64,000 nt of DNA from Dietzia alimentaria 72 (GCF_000226215.1 NZ_AGFF01000003.1:62001-126000), one strand, 5' to 3'; counted from the first letter of the stretch, positions 23,964 to 33,790 are shown. Notes: generated by a model from the sequence alone, not told the origin. Translations and numbers: made by a program.

Positions 23964-25831
23964 ACCACGAGCAGGGCTCTGACGGCCTCCGCAGACCCGA
24001 TCCCGGGCTCCGTGCCCGGCGTCGCGAGTCGGGCAGTTCCGTGCTCCCCCGGCCGGTGTCACCGCCGCCCGTCGCCGACTCGTTCGCCCCGGATTCAGTG
24101 CCGGTCGAGCGACTCGCCGCCGCCCGTGCCGCGTCCCATGCTGCCGCGGGTGGCCCGCCCCCCGATCACGGTGCCGCTCCCACCACTGGCGGAGGCACCG
24201 GCGGCCGGACCCGGGACTCCTCCGATTCCTCGGTCATGCGCTCCACCGGCTCCATGGCGGTGGCCAACCTCGCGAGCCGCGTCACGGGGTTCGTGCGGAT
24301 GATCCTCATTCTCACGGTTCTCGGCCCGGCGGTCGCCTCGGCGTTCAACACTGCCAACACGCTCCCCAACATGATCACCGAGCTCGTCCTGGGTTCGGTC
24401 CTCACGGCGATGTTCATGCCGCTGCTGGCCAGGTCCGCGCAGGAGGACGAGGACGGGGGAGTGTCGTTCATCCGACGACTCCTCACGGTCACCTCGGTCC
24501 TCGCACTGGGCGCGGCGGTCGTGGCGGTGGCGTGTGCGCCCTTGCTCACCGAGCTCAACCTGGGCGACGGCGAGGTCAACACCGATCTGGCCACCGCCTT
24601 CGCATTCCTGTTGCTGCCGCAGATCTTCTTCTACGGCGTCTTCTCGGTGATGCTGGCGGTGCTCAATTACAACGGCGTCTTCCGCCCCGGCGCGTGGGCA
24701 CCGGTGTGGAACAACGTGGTGGCCATTGCCACGCTGGCGCTGTTCGCGGTGGTGGGTAGTGGAATCGACCCGGCCGCTCCGGTCAACCTGCTCAGCGGTC
24801 CCATCCTTCTACTGGGGCTGGGCACCACGCTCGGCGTGGTGGTCCAGGCCGCTGTTCTGGTGCCGGCACTGCGCCGCGCGGGTGTGGACCTGCGTCCGCA
24901 GTGGGGACTCGACCCGCGTATCAAGCAGTTCGGTGGGCACGCCCTCGCCGGGGTGACCTACGTTCTCATCTCCCAGGTCGGACTGGTGATGACCAACCGG
25001 ATCGGCGCGGCCGCGGACGAGGCCGCCATCGCGATCTACCAGACCTACTGGCTGCTCCTGCAGGTCCCGTACGGGATCATCGGCGTCACCCTGCTCACGG
25101 CCATCAACCCGCGTTTGGCCGACAACGGTGTGGCCGGCCGCAACGACGCGGTGGTTCGCGACATCTCGCTGGGTACCCGTCTGTCGCTGTTCGGTCTCCT
25201 CCCGATCATCGCGTTCATGACCGCGTTCGGTCCCTCTATCGCCACCGGTCTGTTCCGCTACGGCAACTTCGACGCCCAGAACGCCGACATCCTGGGCCTG
25301 ACCCTCGCGTTCGGCGCGTTCACACTCATCCCGTACGCGGTGGTCCTGCTCCAGCAGCGCGTGTTCTACGCCCGCGAGGACTACTGGACCCCCACGGTCG
25401 TGATCCTGGCCATTACCGTGGTCCGCGTCGTCCTGTCCCTCATCGTCCCGGCGATCGCGCAGGAGCGATCTCACGTGGTGATCGGTCTGGCGTTGGCCAA
25501 CGGCATCGGTTGGGTGGTGGGAGCCGTGGCCGGTTACATCCTCCTTCGCGCGAAGCTCGGGTCCCTGCGCGGCCGCGAGACCGCGCGGTCCGCTGTATGG
25601 ACGCTGGGGGCGTCGGTCGTCGGTGCGCTGGTGGCTCTCGGCGTGGACACCGTCCTGCCGATGGACGCCCTCACCAATGCGGTGGGCAGCATCGGTTTTA
25701 TCCTCCGGGTGGGTGTAGCTGCGGTGATCGCGCTCGGTGTGACCGGCCTGATCATCTCGCGGTCCAAGCTGCCGGAGCTGGAGGCCATCGCCCCCGTACT
25801 CCGCGGACTCGTGGGACGTCTGAGGCGATAG
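23960..25831 (+). CDS. murJ: Lipid II flippase MurJ (MviN), lacking the fused pseudokinase
   Basis: 623 residues from a TTG at 23960 that overlaps the previous stop by 4 bp. After a disordered N-terminus of about 90 residues come 14 membrane helices of the MOP/MurJ fold, including ANLASRVTGFVRMILI with the conserved Arg pair, NTLPNMITELVLGSVL and LLQQRVFYAREDYWTP. MurJ flips lipid II to the outer face for peptidoglycan synthesis. In M. tuberculosis MviN (Rv3910) one protein continues into an intracellular pseudokinase; here the coding region stops at 25831 and that part is a separate downstream gene. Confidence 0.92.
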   Translation: MNHEQGSDGLRRPDPGLRARRRESGSSVLPRPVSPPPVADSFAPDSVPVERLAAARAASHAAAGGPPPDHGAAPTTGGGTGGRTRDSSDSSVMRSTGSMAVANLASRVTGFVRMILILTVLGPAVASAFNTANTLPNMITELVLGSVLTAMFMPLLARSAQEDEDGGVSFIRRLLTVTSVLALGAAVVAVACAPLLTELNLGDGEVNTDLATAFAFLLLPQIFFYGVFSVMLAVLNYNGVFRPGAWAPVWNNVVAIATLALFAVVGSGIDPAAPVNLLSGPILLLGLGTTLGVVVQAAVLVPALRRAGVDLRPQWGLDPRIKQFGGHALAGVTYVLISQVGLVMTNRIGAAADEAAIAIYQTYWLLLQVPYGIIGVTLLTAINPRLADNGVAGRNDAVVRDISLGTRLSLFGLLPIIAFMTAFGPSIATGLFRYGNFDAQNADILGLTLAFGAFTLIPYAVVLLQQRVFYAREDYWTPTVVILAITVVRVVLSLIVPAIAQERSHVVIGLALANGIGWVVGAVAGYILLRAKLGSLRGRETARSAVWTLGASVVGALVALGVDTVLPMDALTNAVGSIGFILRVGVAAVIALGVTGLIISRSKLPELEAIAPVLRGLVGRLRR

Positions 25832-25920
25832 TCGATTGGCAAGGTGGGCGGAACGTACACTCTCCACTGTCACGAGCGGCCGACCCGGGTGGGCGCCGCG
25901 TTAGGTGAGGAGGTCACCGG

Positions 25921-27567
25921 GTGGGCGAGAGCGCAGGAGACTCGACGCCGCGGGCCACCCCGCTACCGCCCCGACTGGCCGTGGGCGGCCTGGTCTCCGG
26001 TGGCCGTTACGAGCTACTCGAGCCGCACGGTGGCGTAGCCGGTCAGGCTTTCTGGAAGGCCCGGGACAAGCGTCTCGGCCGCGATGTGGCGTTGACGTTC
26101 GTCGATCCGTTGCCCGGTGAGCAGCCACCCGGGTCGGCGACCGGAGTCCTCGACCGCACCGTCGCCCTCACCGCCGTGTACTCCGACGGTCTCGCGCGCG
26201 TGTTGGACGTGATCCGTGGGCGTGCCGGAGGGATCGTGGTGGCCGAGTGGATCCCCGGCCGCAGCCTGGCCGCCACAGTGGAGAGTCCGGATCCGGATCC
26301 GGCGGTGGGTGCGGTGTGGGGTCTGTCCGATGCCGCGACGCGCGCCCACGAGAAGGGTCTGGTCCTGGGCCTCGACTCCCCGGATCGTCTCCGCCTGACC
26401 GAAGACGGACGCGCGATACTGGCCTTCCCCGGCGTCGGGTCGCCCGCCGACGTCACCTCAGACATCCGCGGTCTGGGCGCCGTGATGTATGCCCTACTCA
26501 CCGGAAAGTGGCCACTGCCCCTACCCGAGGGCTCCGACCTGCACGTACCGGCCGACGGTCGGCCGGGGGCCGCCCCACGGGACGACGACGAGGTCCGCGA
26601 TCCCACCGTCGTCGGCTCCGGCGTCGATGCCGAATCGGCCGTACTGGCCATGCGTTCCCTCGACGGCTCGTCCGTCAGCTCCGCCGCCACCGTCCGATCG
26701 ATGATCTCTGACCGCGTCGGCTCCGGAACGGCGAACGCGGCCGGGTGGGACATTCCCGAGAGCGGGTACCCCGGATCCGCCGTCGAAGCCGGTGCCCGCA
26801 CCCGGCCCCGCGCCGATACGTTCGCCTATCCCTACAGCGAGCCCTACGCGGAGCCTGACCAGGGCACGTACAAGCGCCGGTGGCAGATCATGGCGGGAAC
26901 CGGCGCGGTGGCCGTGCTGGTGATCGCGATATTGGGTGCCTGGATGCTGGGGGGACTCAGCAGTAGCAACAACGACACGCCGTTGTCCCAACAACTCGAC
27001 GCCATCGAGCGGGCCGCCCGGGACAGCCGCGCCGCACAGACCACCGAGGCCACGGAATCCGAGGACTCCGAGGACGACTCGGGGGAGACCACCGCTGCCT
27101 CCCCGTCGACGCCGGTCGAGGTGAGCACCGTCACCGCATGGCAGCCCGCTGATTCGGCGGGGACCGCGGAGAATTCAGCGTCCGCACCCAACGTGGCGGA
27201 CGGCGACAGGTCTACCGCCTGGGCGACGGACACCTACCGCAGCCAGGTGGGGGACGGCCCCTCCGCCTATAAGCCCGGAATCGGATTGATGCTGACGCTC
27301 GACGGAAAGCAGATGACCAGGGAGGTGATGGTCTACGCGGAGGACGATGACGTGCAGTTCGAGATCCGCTCCGCCAGCAGTGCCACCCCGAGCTCCCTCG
27401 ACGAGACGACTTTGCTGGGTACGGGCACGGTCAGTGGAGGTACTGGCACCGTGTCCATCGACGAGGCGTCCGAATCCGAGTACCTCCTGGTCTGGTTCAC
27501 CCGCCTCGGCACCACTGGACCCCAGGCTTACAGCGCGTCGATCACCGAGGTCGAACTCTCCCGCTGA
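25921..27567 (+). CDS. MviN-type pseudokinase with membrane helix and extracellular domain
   Basis: 548 residues from GTG 25921, with a strong GAGGAGG ribosome site and an in-frame stop at 25906. A kinase-like domain (about 20-260) starts GGRYELLEPHGGVAGQAFWKARD but lacks the VAxK lysine (VALTFVD), the HRD loop (HEKGLVLGLDSPDRLRL) and DFG (LAFPGVG), so it should be inactive. A single helix (about 322-343) leads to an acidic Ser/Thr linker and an outer jelly-roll-like domain (about 400-548). This equals the C-terminal half of M. tuberculosis MviN, whose phosphorylated pseudokinase binds FhaA. Confidence 0.85.
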   Translation: MGESAGDSTPRATPLPPRLAVGGLVSGGRYELLEPHGGVAGQAFWKARDKRLGRDVALTFVDPLPGEQPPGSATGVLDRTVALTAVYSDGLARVLDVIRGRAGGIVVAEWIPGRSLAATVESPDPDPAVGAVWGLSDAATRAHEKGLVLGLDSPDRLRLTEDGRAILAFPGVGSPADVTSDIRGLGAVMYALLTGKWPLPLPEGSDLHVPADGRPGAAPRDDDEVRDPTVVGSGVDAESAVLAMRSLDGSSVSSAATVRSMISDRVGSGTANAAGWDIPESGYPGSAVEAGARTRPRADTFAYPYSEPYAEPDQGTYKRRWQIMAGTGAVAVLVIAILGAWMLGGLSSSNNDTPLSQQLDAIERAARDSRAAQTTEATESEDSEDDSGETTAASPSTPVEVSTVTAWQPADSAGTAENSASAPNVADGDRSTAWATDTYRSQVGDGPSAYKPGIGLMLTLDGKQMTREVMVYAEDDDVQFEIRSASSATPSSLDETTLLGTGTVSGGTGTVSIDEASESEYLLVWFTRLGTTGPQAYSASITEVELSR

Positions 27568-27642
27568 GCGCACCACCTCGGGGACACCTTCGTCGGTGAT
27601 CGCCGGAGATGACCTCCCCGCCCGGGCTCGCGGCGGGTTACC

Positions 27643-28257
27643 GTGATCGGCGTGAACACCAGTGCCACCGCCACCCCCGCGGACACTGCGCGGACGCGCC
27701 CCGCAGCGGAGGTCCCGCTGACGGACGGCGAACTGCTCGACGCCCACGTCGCGGGCGACCCTGACGCCTTTTCCGCACTGGTCCGCCGCCACTACGACTA
27801 CCTCTGGCGGCTGGCGATCCGCACCTCGTTCAACCGTGATGACGCCGCCGAAGCCCTGCAGGAAGCCCTGGTCTCCGCGTACCAGAAGGCCGGCACGTTC
27901 CGGCACTCGTGCCCGGTGCAGGGATGGCTCTATCGCATCGTGGTCAACGCCTGCCTGGACAAGATGCGTTCCCAGCGCGTCCGCCGGCACGCGACGCTCA
28001 CCCCGAAGCTGCACGAGCAGGTAACCCTGCGGGACCACTTCCATCAGGATCCGGCCTACGCGATAATCGTGGCCGAGTCGCTGGCGGAACTACCCCATGA
28101 CCAGAGGGACGCCGTCGTCGTCGTCGACATGTTGCGCTGTTCCGTGGCGGAGGCCGCACACCTGCTCAACGTCCCCCCGGGGACGGTCAAGAGTCGCTGT
28201 TCCCGGGGACGCGCCAAGCTGAGCGTTCTCCTCGCGGGGGTGAACGTCACCGACTGA
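27643..28257 (+). CDS. sigM: ECF RNA polymerase sigma factor SigM
   Basis: 204 residues. Region 2 is FSALVRRHYDYLWRLAIRTSFNRDDAAEALQEAL in part (about 42-75), and region 4 includes LPHDQRDAVVVVDMLRCSVAEA and the VPPGTVKSRCSRGRAKL helix-turn-helix (about 176-192). Position between the MviN unit and trxB identifies it as SigM. The start is GTG 27643 or 27652. No anti-sigma gene (M. tuberculosis rsmA, Rv3912) lies between it and trxB; only 117 bp separate them. Confidence 0.9.
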   Translation: MIGVNTSATATPADTARTRPAAEVPLTDGELLDAHVAGDPDAFSALVRRHYDYLWRLAIRTSFNRDDAAEALQEALVSAYQKAGTFRHSCPVQGWLYRIVVNACLDKMRSQRVRRHATLTPKLHEQVTLRDHFHQDPAYAIIVAESLAELPHDQRDAVVVVDMLRCSVAEAAHLLNVPPGTVKSRCSRGRAKLSVLLAGVNVTD

Positions 28258-28270
28258 GTGCCCACCCCGC

Positions 28271-28297
28271 GGGAACATCCGCTCGGCCCGGGATGTT
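28271..28297 (+). promoter_or_regulatory. Candidate ECF (SigM-type) promoter upstream of trxB
   Basis: GGGAAC (28271-28276), a 17-base spacer and TGTT (28294-28297) approximate the GGGAAY/CGTT elements reported for SigM-type ECF promoters in Mycobacteriales. It lies about 75 bp before trxB. The -10 element is imperfect, so this is tentative. Confidence 0.3.
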
Positions 28298-28374
28298 GGA
28301 GTCTTCAGAAGGCCTGACAGTGTCGTGTCGGCCCGGTACACCATCAGTCCCCCGTTAAGGAGCTCGGAGAACCC

Positions 28375-29307
28375 ATGAGCGAGACCATCCACGACGTGAT
28401 CATCGTCGGATCCGGCCCGGCCGGTTACACCGCTGCAATCTACTCCGCCCGTGCCGAGCTCAAGCCGCTGGTATTCGAGGGATCGCAGTTCGGTGGCGCG
28501 CTCATGACCACCACCGACGTGGAGAACTTCCCCGGCTTCGCCGAAGGCATGATGGGCCCGGACCTGATGATGCAGATGCGCGAACAGTCCGAGCGGTTCG
28601 GAGCGGATCTGCGCATGGAGGACGTGTCGTCGATGGACCTGGCCGGCGACGTCAAGATCGTCCGCGTGGGTGAGGACGAATACCGCGCGCGTGCCGTCAT
28701 CCTGGCGATGGGCGCCGCCGCGCGCTACCTCGGCATCCCGGGCGAGCAGGAGTTCCTTGGCCGGGGCGTCAGTTCCTGCGCCACCTGTGACGGCTTCTTC
28801 TTCCGCGACAAGCCGATCGTCGTGGTGGGCGGGGGCGACTCCGCCATGGAGGAGGCCACCTTCCTCACCAAGTTCGGCTCCTCCGTGACCATCGTGCACC
28901 GCCGCGAGGAGTTCCGGGCCTCAAAGATCATGCTTGAGCGGGCGCGGGAGAACGACAAGATCTCGTTCGTGCTCAACACCGCCGTCGACGAGGTTCTGGC
29001 CGGCCAGAACGGATCCGTCGAGAAGTTGCGCCTGCGCAATACAGTCACAGGCGAGACCAGTGAGCTCGAGACCGCCGCGATGTTCGTCGCGATCGGTCAC
29101 GATCCGAGGTCCGAGTTGGTCCGCGACCAGGTCGAGGTTGATGAGGACGGCTACGTTCTCACCGGTCAGACCACCGCAACGTCCATTCCCGGCGTTTTTG
29201 CGTGTGGCGACCTCGTCGACCACCGCTACCGCCAGGCCATCACCGCTGCCGGTTCCGGCTGCGCCGCCTCGATCGACGCCGAGCGGTGGCTCGCCGAGCA
29301 GGCCTGA
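28375..29307 (+). CDS. trxB: Thioredoxin-disulfide reductase
   Basis: 310 residues, with ATG preceded by GGAGA. The FAD site is [20 protein letters not shown] (about 9-28), the redox-active pair is [10 protein letters not shown] (about 135-144), the NADPH site is [16 protein letters not shown] (about 152-167), and the second FAD motif is [20 protein letters not shown]. It reduces thioredoxin with NADPH in the cytosol. trxC follows 41 bp later, and both are likely controlled by SigM, as in C. glutamicum and mycobacteria. Confidence 0.96.
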   Translation: MSETIHDVIIVGSGPAGYTAAIYSARAELKPLVFEGSQFGGALMTTTDVENFPGFAEGMMGPDLMMQMREQSERFGADLRMEDVSSMDLAGDVKIVRVGEDEYRARAVILAMGAAARYLGIPGEQEFLGRGVSSCATCDGFFFRDKPIVVVGGGDSAMEEATFLTKFGSSVTIVHRREEFRASKIMLERARENDKISFVLNTAVDEVLAGQNGSVEKLRLRNTVTGETSELETAAMFVAIGHDPRSELVRDQVEVDEDGYVLTGQTTATSIPGVFACGDLVDHRYRQAITAAGSGCAASIDAERWLAEQA

Positions 29308-29348
29308 CGCCACCGCACAATTCCCGCCTCTCGAAAGGACCGGTCGTC

Positions 29349-29687
29349 ATGGCCAACACCCCCAACATCATCGACGTGACCGAGGCCGACTTCGCCGAGT
29401 CCGTGCTCGCTGCCAGTGGTTCCAAACCCGTACTGGTGGACTTCTGGGCCACCTGGTGCCGCCCGTGCACCATGATGGCGCCCGTTCTCGACGAGCTCGC
29501 CGGCGCCGAGTCGGACAAGCTCACGGTGGCCAAGGTGGACGTCGAAGCCAACCAGGAACTCGCCGCGGAATACCAGATCACCGCCATCCCGGCGCTGCTG
29601 CTGTTCTCAGAGGGCCAGCCGGTCAAGCGGATCACGGGCGCCAAGTCCAAGTCCGCGCTACGCACGGAGCTCAGCGACGTCCTCTGA
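29349..29687 (+). CDS. trxC: Thioredoxin with atypical WCRPC active site
   Basis: 112 residues from ATG 29349 (AAAGGA upstream). It has the full thioredoxin fold: VLVDFWATWCRPCTMMAPVL (about 28-47), VDVEANQELAAEYQI, the cis-Pro loop TAIPALLLF and KSALRTEL. The active site reads Cys-Arg-Pro-Cys instead of the usual Cys-Gly-Pro-Cys. The residue between the cysteines tunes redox potential, so its chemistry may differ from TrxC of M. tuberculosis. It is co-transcribed with trxB. Confidence 0.95.
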   Translation: MANTPNIIDVTEADFAESVLAASGSKPVLVDFWATWCRPCTMMAPVLDELAGAESDKLTVAKVDVEANQELAAEYQITAIPALLLFSEGQPVKRITGAKSKSALRTELSDVL

Positions 29688-29813
29688 GCTTTGTCCACCC
29701 CCGGCGGACCCCGGGTCGTAACCGGCGCCTCGTCCGGTGCGGCCCGGGCATCCATACGCCCGAGACGGTAAGTTCATCCCGGTACCTATCAGCAGAACAG
29801 AGGGAGGGCACCC

Positions 29814-31004
29814 ATGGCGTGGCGACGTGGTGACCGAGGGCCTGAAGTGGCCTCGATCCGCGCGACGCTCGCGGGAATGGGGCTTTTGCACCACATCGAT
29901 TCCGTGGGCGTCACCGAGCCCGAGACGGGTTCGATCCTCGCTCGGACCGACGCGGTATTCGATGCGGATCTGGAAACGGCCGTTCTGGCCTTCCAGCAGG
30001 CCCGTGGGTTGATGACCGACGGTGTCGTTGGTGCCTCTACCCAAGCGGCCCTGAAAGATGCCAGCCACGTTCTCGGCACCCGCGATCTGAGCTACCTCGT
30101 CTCCAAGCCGATGGCCGGCGACGACATCGCCCAGCTTCAACGTCGGCTCGGCGAACTCGGCTTCTACGCGGGACTCGTCGACGGGACCTTCGCAGCTCTC
30201 ACCCACGCGGCCGTGACCGACTTCCAGCGAGACTGCGGCCTACCAGCGGACGGCGTGGTGGGGGTGGAGACCCTGGACACTCTCAGTCGCTTCTCCACGC
30301 TGTTCAAGGGCGGCGACGTCTCCTCGCTAGTCGAGCGCGAGCGGGCCCGCACATCCGGTCCTATGCTCGCCGGTAAGCGCATAGTCCTGGACCCCGGGCC
30401 GGGCGGCTCCGAGAACCCCATCCGTATAGAGACGCAGTACGGCACCATCACAGACGCTGAGCTTCTCTGGGATATCACCAGGCGGCTGTCCGAGCGGATG
30501 CACCAGGCCGGGGTGGAGGTGTTCCTCTCGCGTCCCGAGGCAATGATCCCCACCGACCCCGAGCGTGCGGAGATCGCCAACGCGTTCAACGCGGATCTGA
30601 TCATCTCGCTGCGTCTGGACCGTCACCCCAATCCGGTCGGCAACGGCGTAGCCACCTTTTACTTCGGGAACTCGCTCGGTGCCGAGTCGATGCTCGGCGA
30701 GGCTCTGTCCGGGTTCGTCCAGCGTGAAATCGTCAGCCGTACCGAATTACGCGACTGCCGCACCCATGGACGCAGCTGGCCCCTCCTGCGGATGACGCGG
30801 ATGCCGTCGGTTCAGATCTACCTCGGTTACGCCTACAACCCAGACGATCTGGCGATCCTGGGTAACCGCGATTCCCAGGACACGATCATCGACTCGATTC
30901 TCGTGGGCGTGAAGCGCCTCTATCTGCTCGACGACGACGTTCATCCCACCGGAACGATGTCCGTCGACGCACTCATCGATTACGAACAGCGGCAACTCGA
31001 CTAA
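29814..31004 (+). CDS. cwlM: CwlM, amidase-like regulator of peptidoglycan precursor synthesis
   Basis: 396 residues from ATG 29814 (GGGAGG upstream). Two peptidoglycan-binding repeats come first (VFDADLETAVLAFQQARGL about 43-61; LVDGTFAALTHAAVTDFQRD about 122-141), then an amidase_3 fold (about 185-375). The zinc motif is degenerate: DPGPGG instead of DPGHGG, and SLRLDRHPN where SxHxN is expected. In mycobacteria CwlM is a PknB-phosphorylated activator of MurA rather than a hydrolase, which fits. It ends in a 4-bp overlap with the convergent GNAT-like gene. Confidence 0.9.
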   Translation: MAWRRGDRGPEVASIRATLAGMGLLHHIDSVGVTEPETGSILARTDAVFDADLETAVLAFQQARGLMTDGVVGASTQAALKDASHVLGTRDLSYLVSKPMAGDDIAQLQRRLGELGFYAGLVDGTFAALTHAAVTDFQRDCGLPADGVVGVETLDTLSRFSTLFKGGDVSSLVERERARTSGPMLAGKRIVLDPGPGGSENPIRIETQYGTITDAELLWDITRRLSERMHQAGVEVFLSRPEAMIPTDPERAEIANAFNADLIISLRLDRHPNPVGNGVATFYFGNSLGAESMLGEALSGFVQREIVSRTELRDCRTHGRSWPLLRMTRMPSVQIYLGYAYNPDDLAILGNRDSQDTIIDSILVGVKRLYLLDDDVHPTGTMSVDALIDYEQRQLD

Positions 31005-31681
31005 ATCCCGCCAGGGCGATCGAATTTGGCGGTCACTCCTGACAATTCGGCCAACCGGCGCGTGGGGAAACCCCGCTCGGCGAAGAGCTGATCGAGGGCA
31101 TGCTCCACGTCTGCCTTCCACATGTGCTCGCTGTCTATGTCCAGACGCAGGCGCGGATGGGTCTCGTGGTCAGCCACCACAGTGAACCCGTGTTCCACCA
31201 GGAAGTCCTTGCCTGGAACGCAGGAGTCCGCACCACAGCCGTCACGTGACAAAACATCACCCGTGTCCCCGGACACCTGCCCGAAGGCCTCAATTGCCCT
31301 GATTCCGCGGCTCCGAAGGTCAACAACGACCGCGTCCAACAAAGCCGTCAGCACTCCAGCCGGCGCCCCGTTCTCCACATTCATTCCGGCTAGCAGGATC
31401 GCGTCAGCACCCACAGGCGAAGTGGGAAAGCAGACGGATCGCGGCGCCATCCCAGGGGGAGCGTAGAACGCGGCTCCGGCCGAGTCGTTCCCGTTTCTGG
31501 CGACCTGCCCGCAGACTCCCCACTCGAGGGAGACATGGGAAATCCACGCTTCCTTCTCGAACCCAGGATCCCCCGGGATGGTGTCCCCGTCGCGGTCGTC
31601 TGTCTGCCAGTACGCGCACCGCCGTGCCCGTGGACCGAGTTGGTCCACGGCAGACAAATCCAGCGACCGGATAGTTATCAT
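31001..31681 (-). CDS. GNAT-like protein (Rv3916c-like)
   Basis: 226 residues. It begins [20 protein letters not shown] and contains [43 protein letters not shown], of which the strand-helix layout (about 95-137) and the later [24 protein letters not shown] suggest an acetyltransferase-like fold. In M. tuberculosis Rv3916c occupies the same place downstream of parB. Its ATG overlaps the parB stop by 4 bp, so it is the last gene of the parA-parB operon. Function unknown. Confidence 0.75.
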   Translation of the reverse strand: MITIRSLDLSAVDQLGPRARRCAYWQTDDRDGDTIPGDPGFEKEAWISHVSLEWGVCGQVARNGNDSAGAAFYAPPGMAPRSVCFPTSPVGADAILLAGMNVENGAPAGVLTALLDAVVVDLRSRGIRAIEAFGQVSGDTGDVLSRDGCGADSCVPGKDFLVEHGFTVVADHETHPRLRLDIDSEHMWKADVEHALDQLFAERGFPTRRLAELSGVTAKFDRPGGI

Positions 31682-32784
31682 TTCGCGCTACCGGACGACC
31701 CGTCCTCGAGTAACGAGAGGACCCGGGCGAGATCATCCGCGTCACCCACGTCGATCGTGATGCGTCCCTTTCGCCTGCCCATCGTCACCGACACCGAGGT
31801 CTCGAATCTGTCGGATAGCCGACCCGCCACGGCTTCGAGCTCAGGATTTCGCTCACGACCGCGCGTGCTGGCCTTGGGTTTAGTATCAGCGTTACTCGGC
31901 TCCCTGTTGGCCAGCGTGACGATCTCCTCGGTCGCGCGGACTGATAGTCCCTCCGCGACGATCCGGGCGGCGAGCTCGTCCTGGGCGGTTTCGCCTGCCT
32001 CCAGACCCAGCAGTGCGCGTGCATGTCCGGCGGACAACACGCCTGCGGCTACACGGCGCTGCACGGCGGTCGGAAGCTGGAGAAGACGGATGCTATTGGT
32101 GATGGCCGGGCGTGATCGACCGATTCTGGTGGCGAGCTCGGATTGCGTCACGTTGAACTCTTCGAGGAGTTGTTGGTACGCGGCTGCCTCTTCCAATGGG
32201 TTGAGCTGGACCCGGTGGATATTCTCCAGCAGAGCATCACGGAGCAGGTCTTCGTCGTCGGTCTGACGCACGATCGCAGGGACTGTTTTGAGCTCCGCCC
32301 GCTGACTTGCTCGCCAACGCCGCTCACCCATGATGAGCTGATAGCGGCCGTCGGGCATCTCACGGACGACAATCGGTTGGAGGAGGCCGAACTCTTTGAC
32401 CGAGTGCGCCAATTCGGCCAGCGCCTCTTCGTCAAAGTAGGTGCGGGGCTGTTTCGGGTTGGGATCGATGTCCGCAGGGAAGATCTCCCGATACACCGCT
32501 CCGGGGTCCACCAGGTCCCCGGTTTCACGTGAAACATCTGTGTTGGAGCGCGCGCCTGTTGCCGACCCTCCATGTCCGCCTGAACTAGTCTTACCTTCCG
32601 CCTCCGGAGCGTTCTCGACCCCGGTCCGCGAACGAGGACGTGGGGGACTGGTCCGTGGCCCTCCGCCCCGTGGACCAAGAATGAGGTCTGCGGCTTCGTC
32701 ACCAAGTCGCGGGCCGTCCTCCGGCCCCGTCGGGATGAGAGCGGCAAGTCCCCGTCCGAGACCGCCCCTACGCTGCTGACTCAT
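31678..32784 (-). CDS. parB: Chromosome partitioning protein ParB
   Basis: 368 residues. A flexible N-terminus of about 110 residues begins [16 protein letters not shown]. The CTP-binding/ParB-N region has [20 protein letters not shown] then ERRWRAS (about 147-172), the helix-turn-helix includes [20 protein letters not shown] (about 226-245), and the end is a dimerisation domain. It loads at parS and spreads to organise the origin. It overlaps parA and the GNAT-like gene by 4 bp each. One parS site lies inside its own coding sequence. Confidence 0.95.
   Translation of the reverse strand: MSQQRRGGLGRGLAALIPTGPEDGPRLGDEAADLILGPRGGGPRTSPPRPRSRTGVENAPEAEGKTSSGGHGGSATGARSNTDVSRETGDLVDPGAVYREIFPADIDPNPKQPRTYFDEEALAELAHSVKEFGLLQPIVVREMPDGRYQLIMGERRWRASQRAELKTVPAIVRQTDDEDLLRDALLENIHRVQLNPLEEAAAYQQLLEEFNVTQSELATRIGRSRPAITNSIRLLQLPTAVQRRVAAGVLSAGHARALLGLEAGETAQDELAARIVAEGLSVRATEEIVTLANREPSNADTKPKASTRGRERNPELEAVAGRLSDRFETSVSVTMGRRKGRITIDVGDADDLARVLSLLEDGSSGSAK
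32521..32536. promoter_or_regulatory. parS site inside parB
   Basis: GGTTTCACGTGAAACA differs from the 16-bp parS consensus TGTTTCACGTGAAACA only at the first base. It lies within the flexible N-terminal coding part of parB. Confidence 0.9.
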
Positions 32785-33728
32785 CGCTTCTCCTTTGACG
32801 CTTTCGTACCCTGGTCGACGGACGGTATCGCGTCCCCATCATCGTCGTCATTCATCGAACTGGGAGCGCCACGGAGGTTGATTTCTTTAGCCGCGTCCAG
32901 ATACGCGAGTGCTCCACGTGACCCGGCGTCGTACTGCAGTATTGTCATCCCGTATCCGGGCGCCTCCGACACCTTCACGCTGCGGGGGATGACCGTTCGC
33001 AGAACTGTGTCACCGAAATGCCGACGAACTTCGCCCGCTACCTGCTCCGCTAGCTTGGTCCGACCGTCATACATCGTGAGCATTATGGTGGAAATCTCGA
33101 GCGACGTATTGAGATGCTGCTGCACGAGTTCGACGTTACGAAGTAGCTGGCCCACGCCTTCAAGAGCGTAGTACTCACACTGGATCGGAATCAGGACCTC
33201 ACTTGCCGCGACCATCGCGTTGACAGTGAGGAGTCCCAAGGAGGGCGGACAGTCCAAAAAAACGTAATCGATCCCGAGCGACTTCAAATCCTCCGGAACA
33301 AGGACTTCGGCAAGACGGCGTTCTCGATGAGGAAGTCCCACCAGCTCGATTTCCGAGCCGGCCAGGTCAATGGTCGCAGGGACACAGAACAACTTGTCCG
33401 CGTGCGGGCTCTTCTGCATGAGATCCTCGATGGATTGCTCCCACATCAAGAGCTCGTAACTCGAGGGCGTACCTTCCCGATGATCTACACCAAGAGCAGT
33501 ACTCGCATTGCCCTGTGGATCCATATCGATCACCAGAACACCTAGACCGCCTAGCGCAAGAGATGCGGCAAGGTTCACCGTGGATGTGGTCTTGCCGACT
33601 CCACCCTTTTGGTTGGCGATCGTAATGATTCGCGGCTCAGTCGGCCGGGGGAGATCTCGAGAGTCTCCGTGGAGCACCTCGTTCGCCTGCCGTGCAGCGG
33701 CGAAGATCGGGGTCTCGTCGTCGGACAT
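32781..33728 (-). CDS. parA: Chromosome partitioning ATPase ParA (Soj)
   Basis: 315 residues from ATG 33728. The deviant Walker A motif is [19 protein letters not shown] (about 38-56). Walker A' and B are [18 protein letters not shown] and [17 protein letters not shown]. It drives segregation of ParB-parS complexes towards the new pole; in Mycobacteriales it is polar through Wag31. AAAGGTAATGG lies ahead of the start. A parS site sits 63 bp upstream. Confidence 0.96.
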   Translation of the reverse strand: MSDDETPIFAAARQANEVLHGDSRDLPRPTEPRIITIANQKGGVGKTTSTVNLAASLALGGLGVLVIDMDPQGNASTALGVDHREGTPSSYELLMWEQSIEDLMQKSPHADKLFCVPATIDLAGSEIELVGLPHRERRLAEVLVPEDLKSLGIDYVFLDCPPSLGLLTVNAMVAASEVLIPIQCEYYALEGVGQLLRNVELVQQHLNTSLEISTIMLTMYDGRTKLAEQVAGEVRRHFGDTVLRTVIPRSVKVSEAPGYGMTILQYDAGSRGALAYLDAAKEINLRGAPSSMNDDDDGDAIPSVDQGTKASKEKR

Positions 33729-33790
33729 CCATTACCTTTCACAAACATAGTAGGCAAGCCCGTACGCCTCAATAGCTTTGACAGTGTCAG

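Noticed and set aside
25832-25920. Frameshift breaking a single MviN gene
   Set aside because: The downstream gene has its own GAGGAGG site, an in-frame stop 15 bases upstream, and an 89-bp non-coding gap. Reads would still be needed to be certain.
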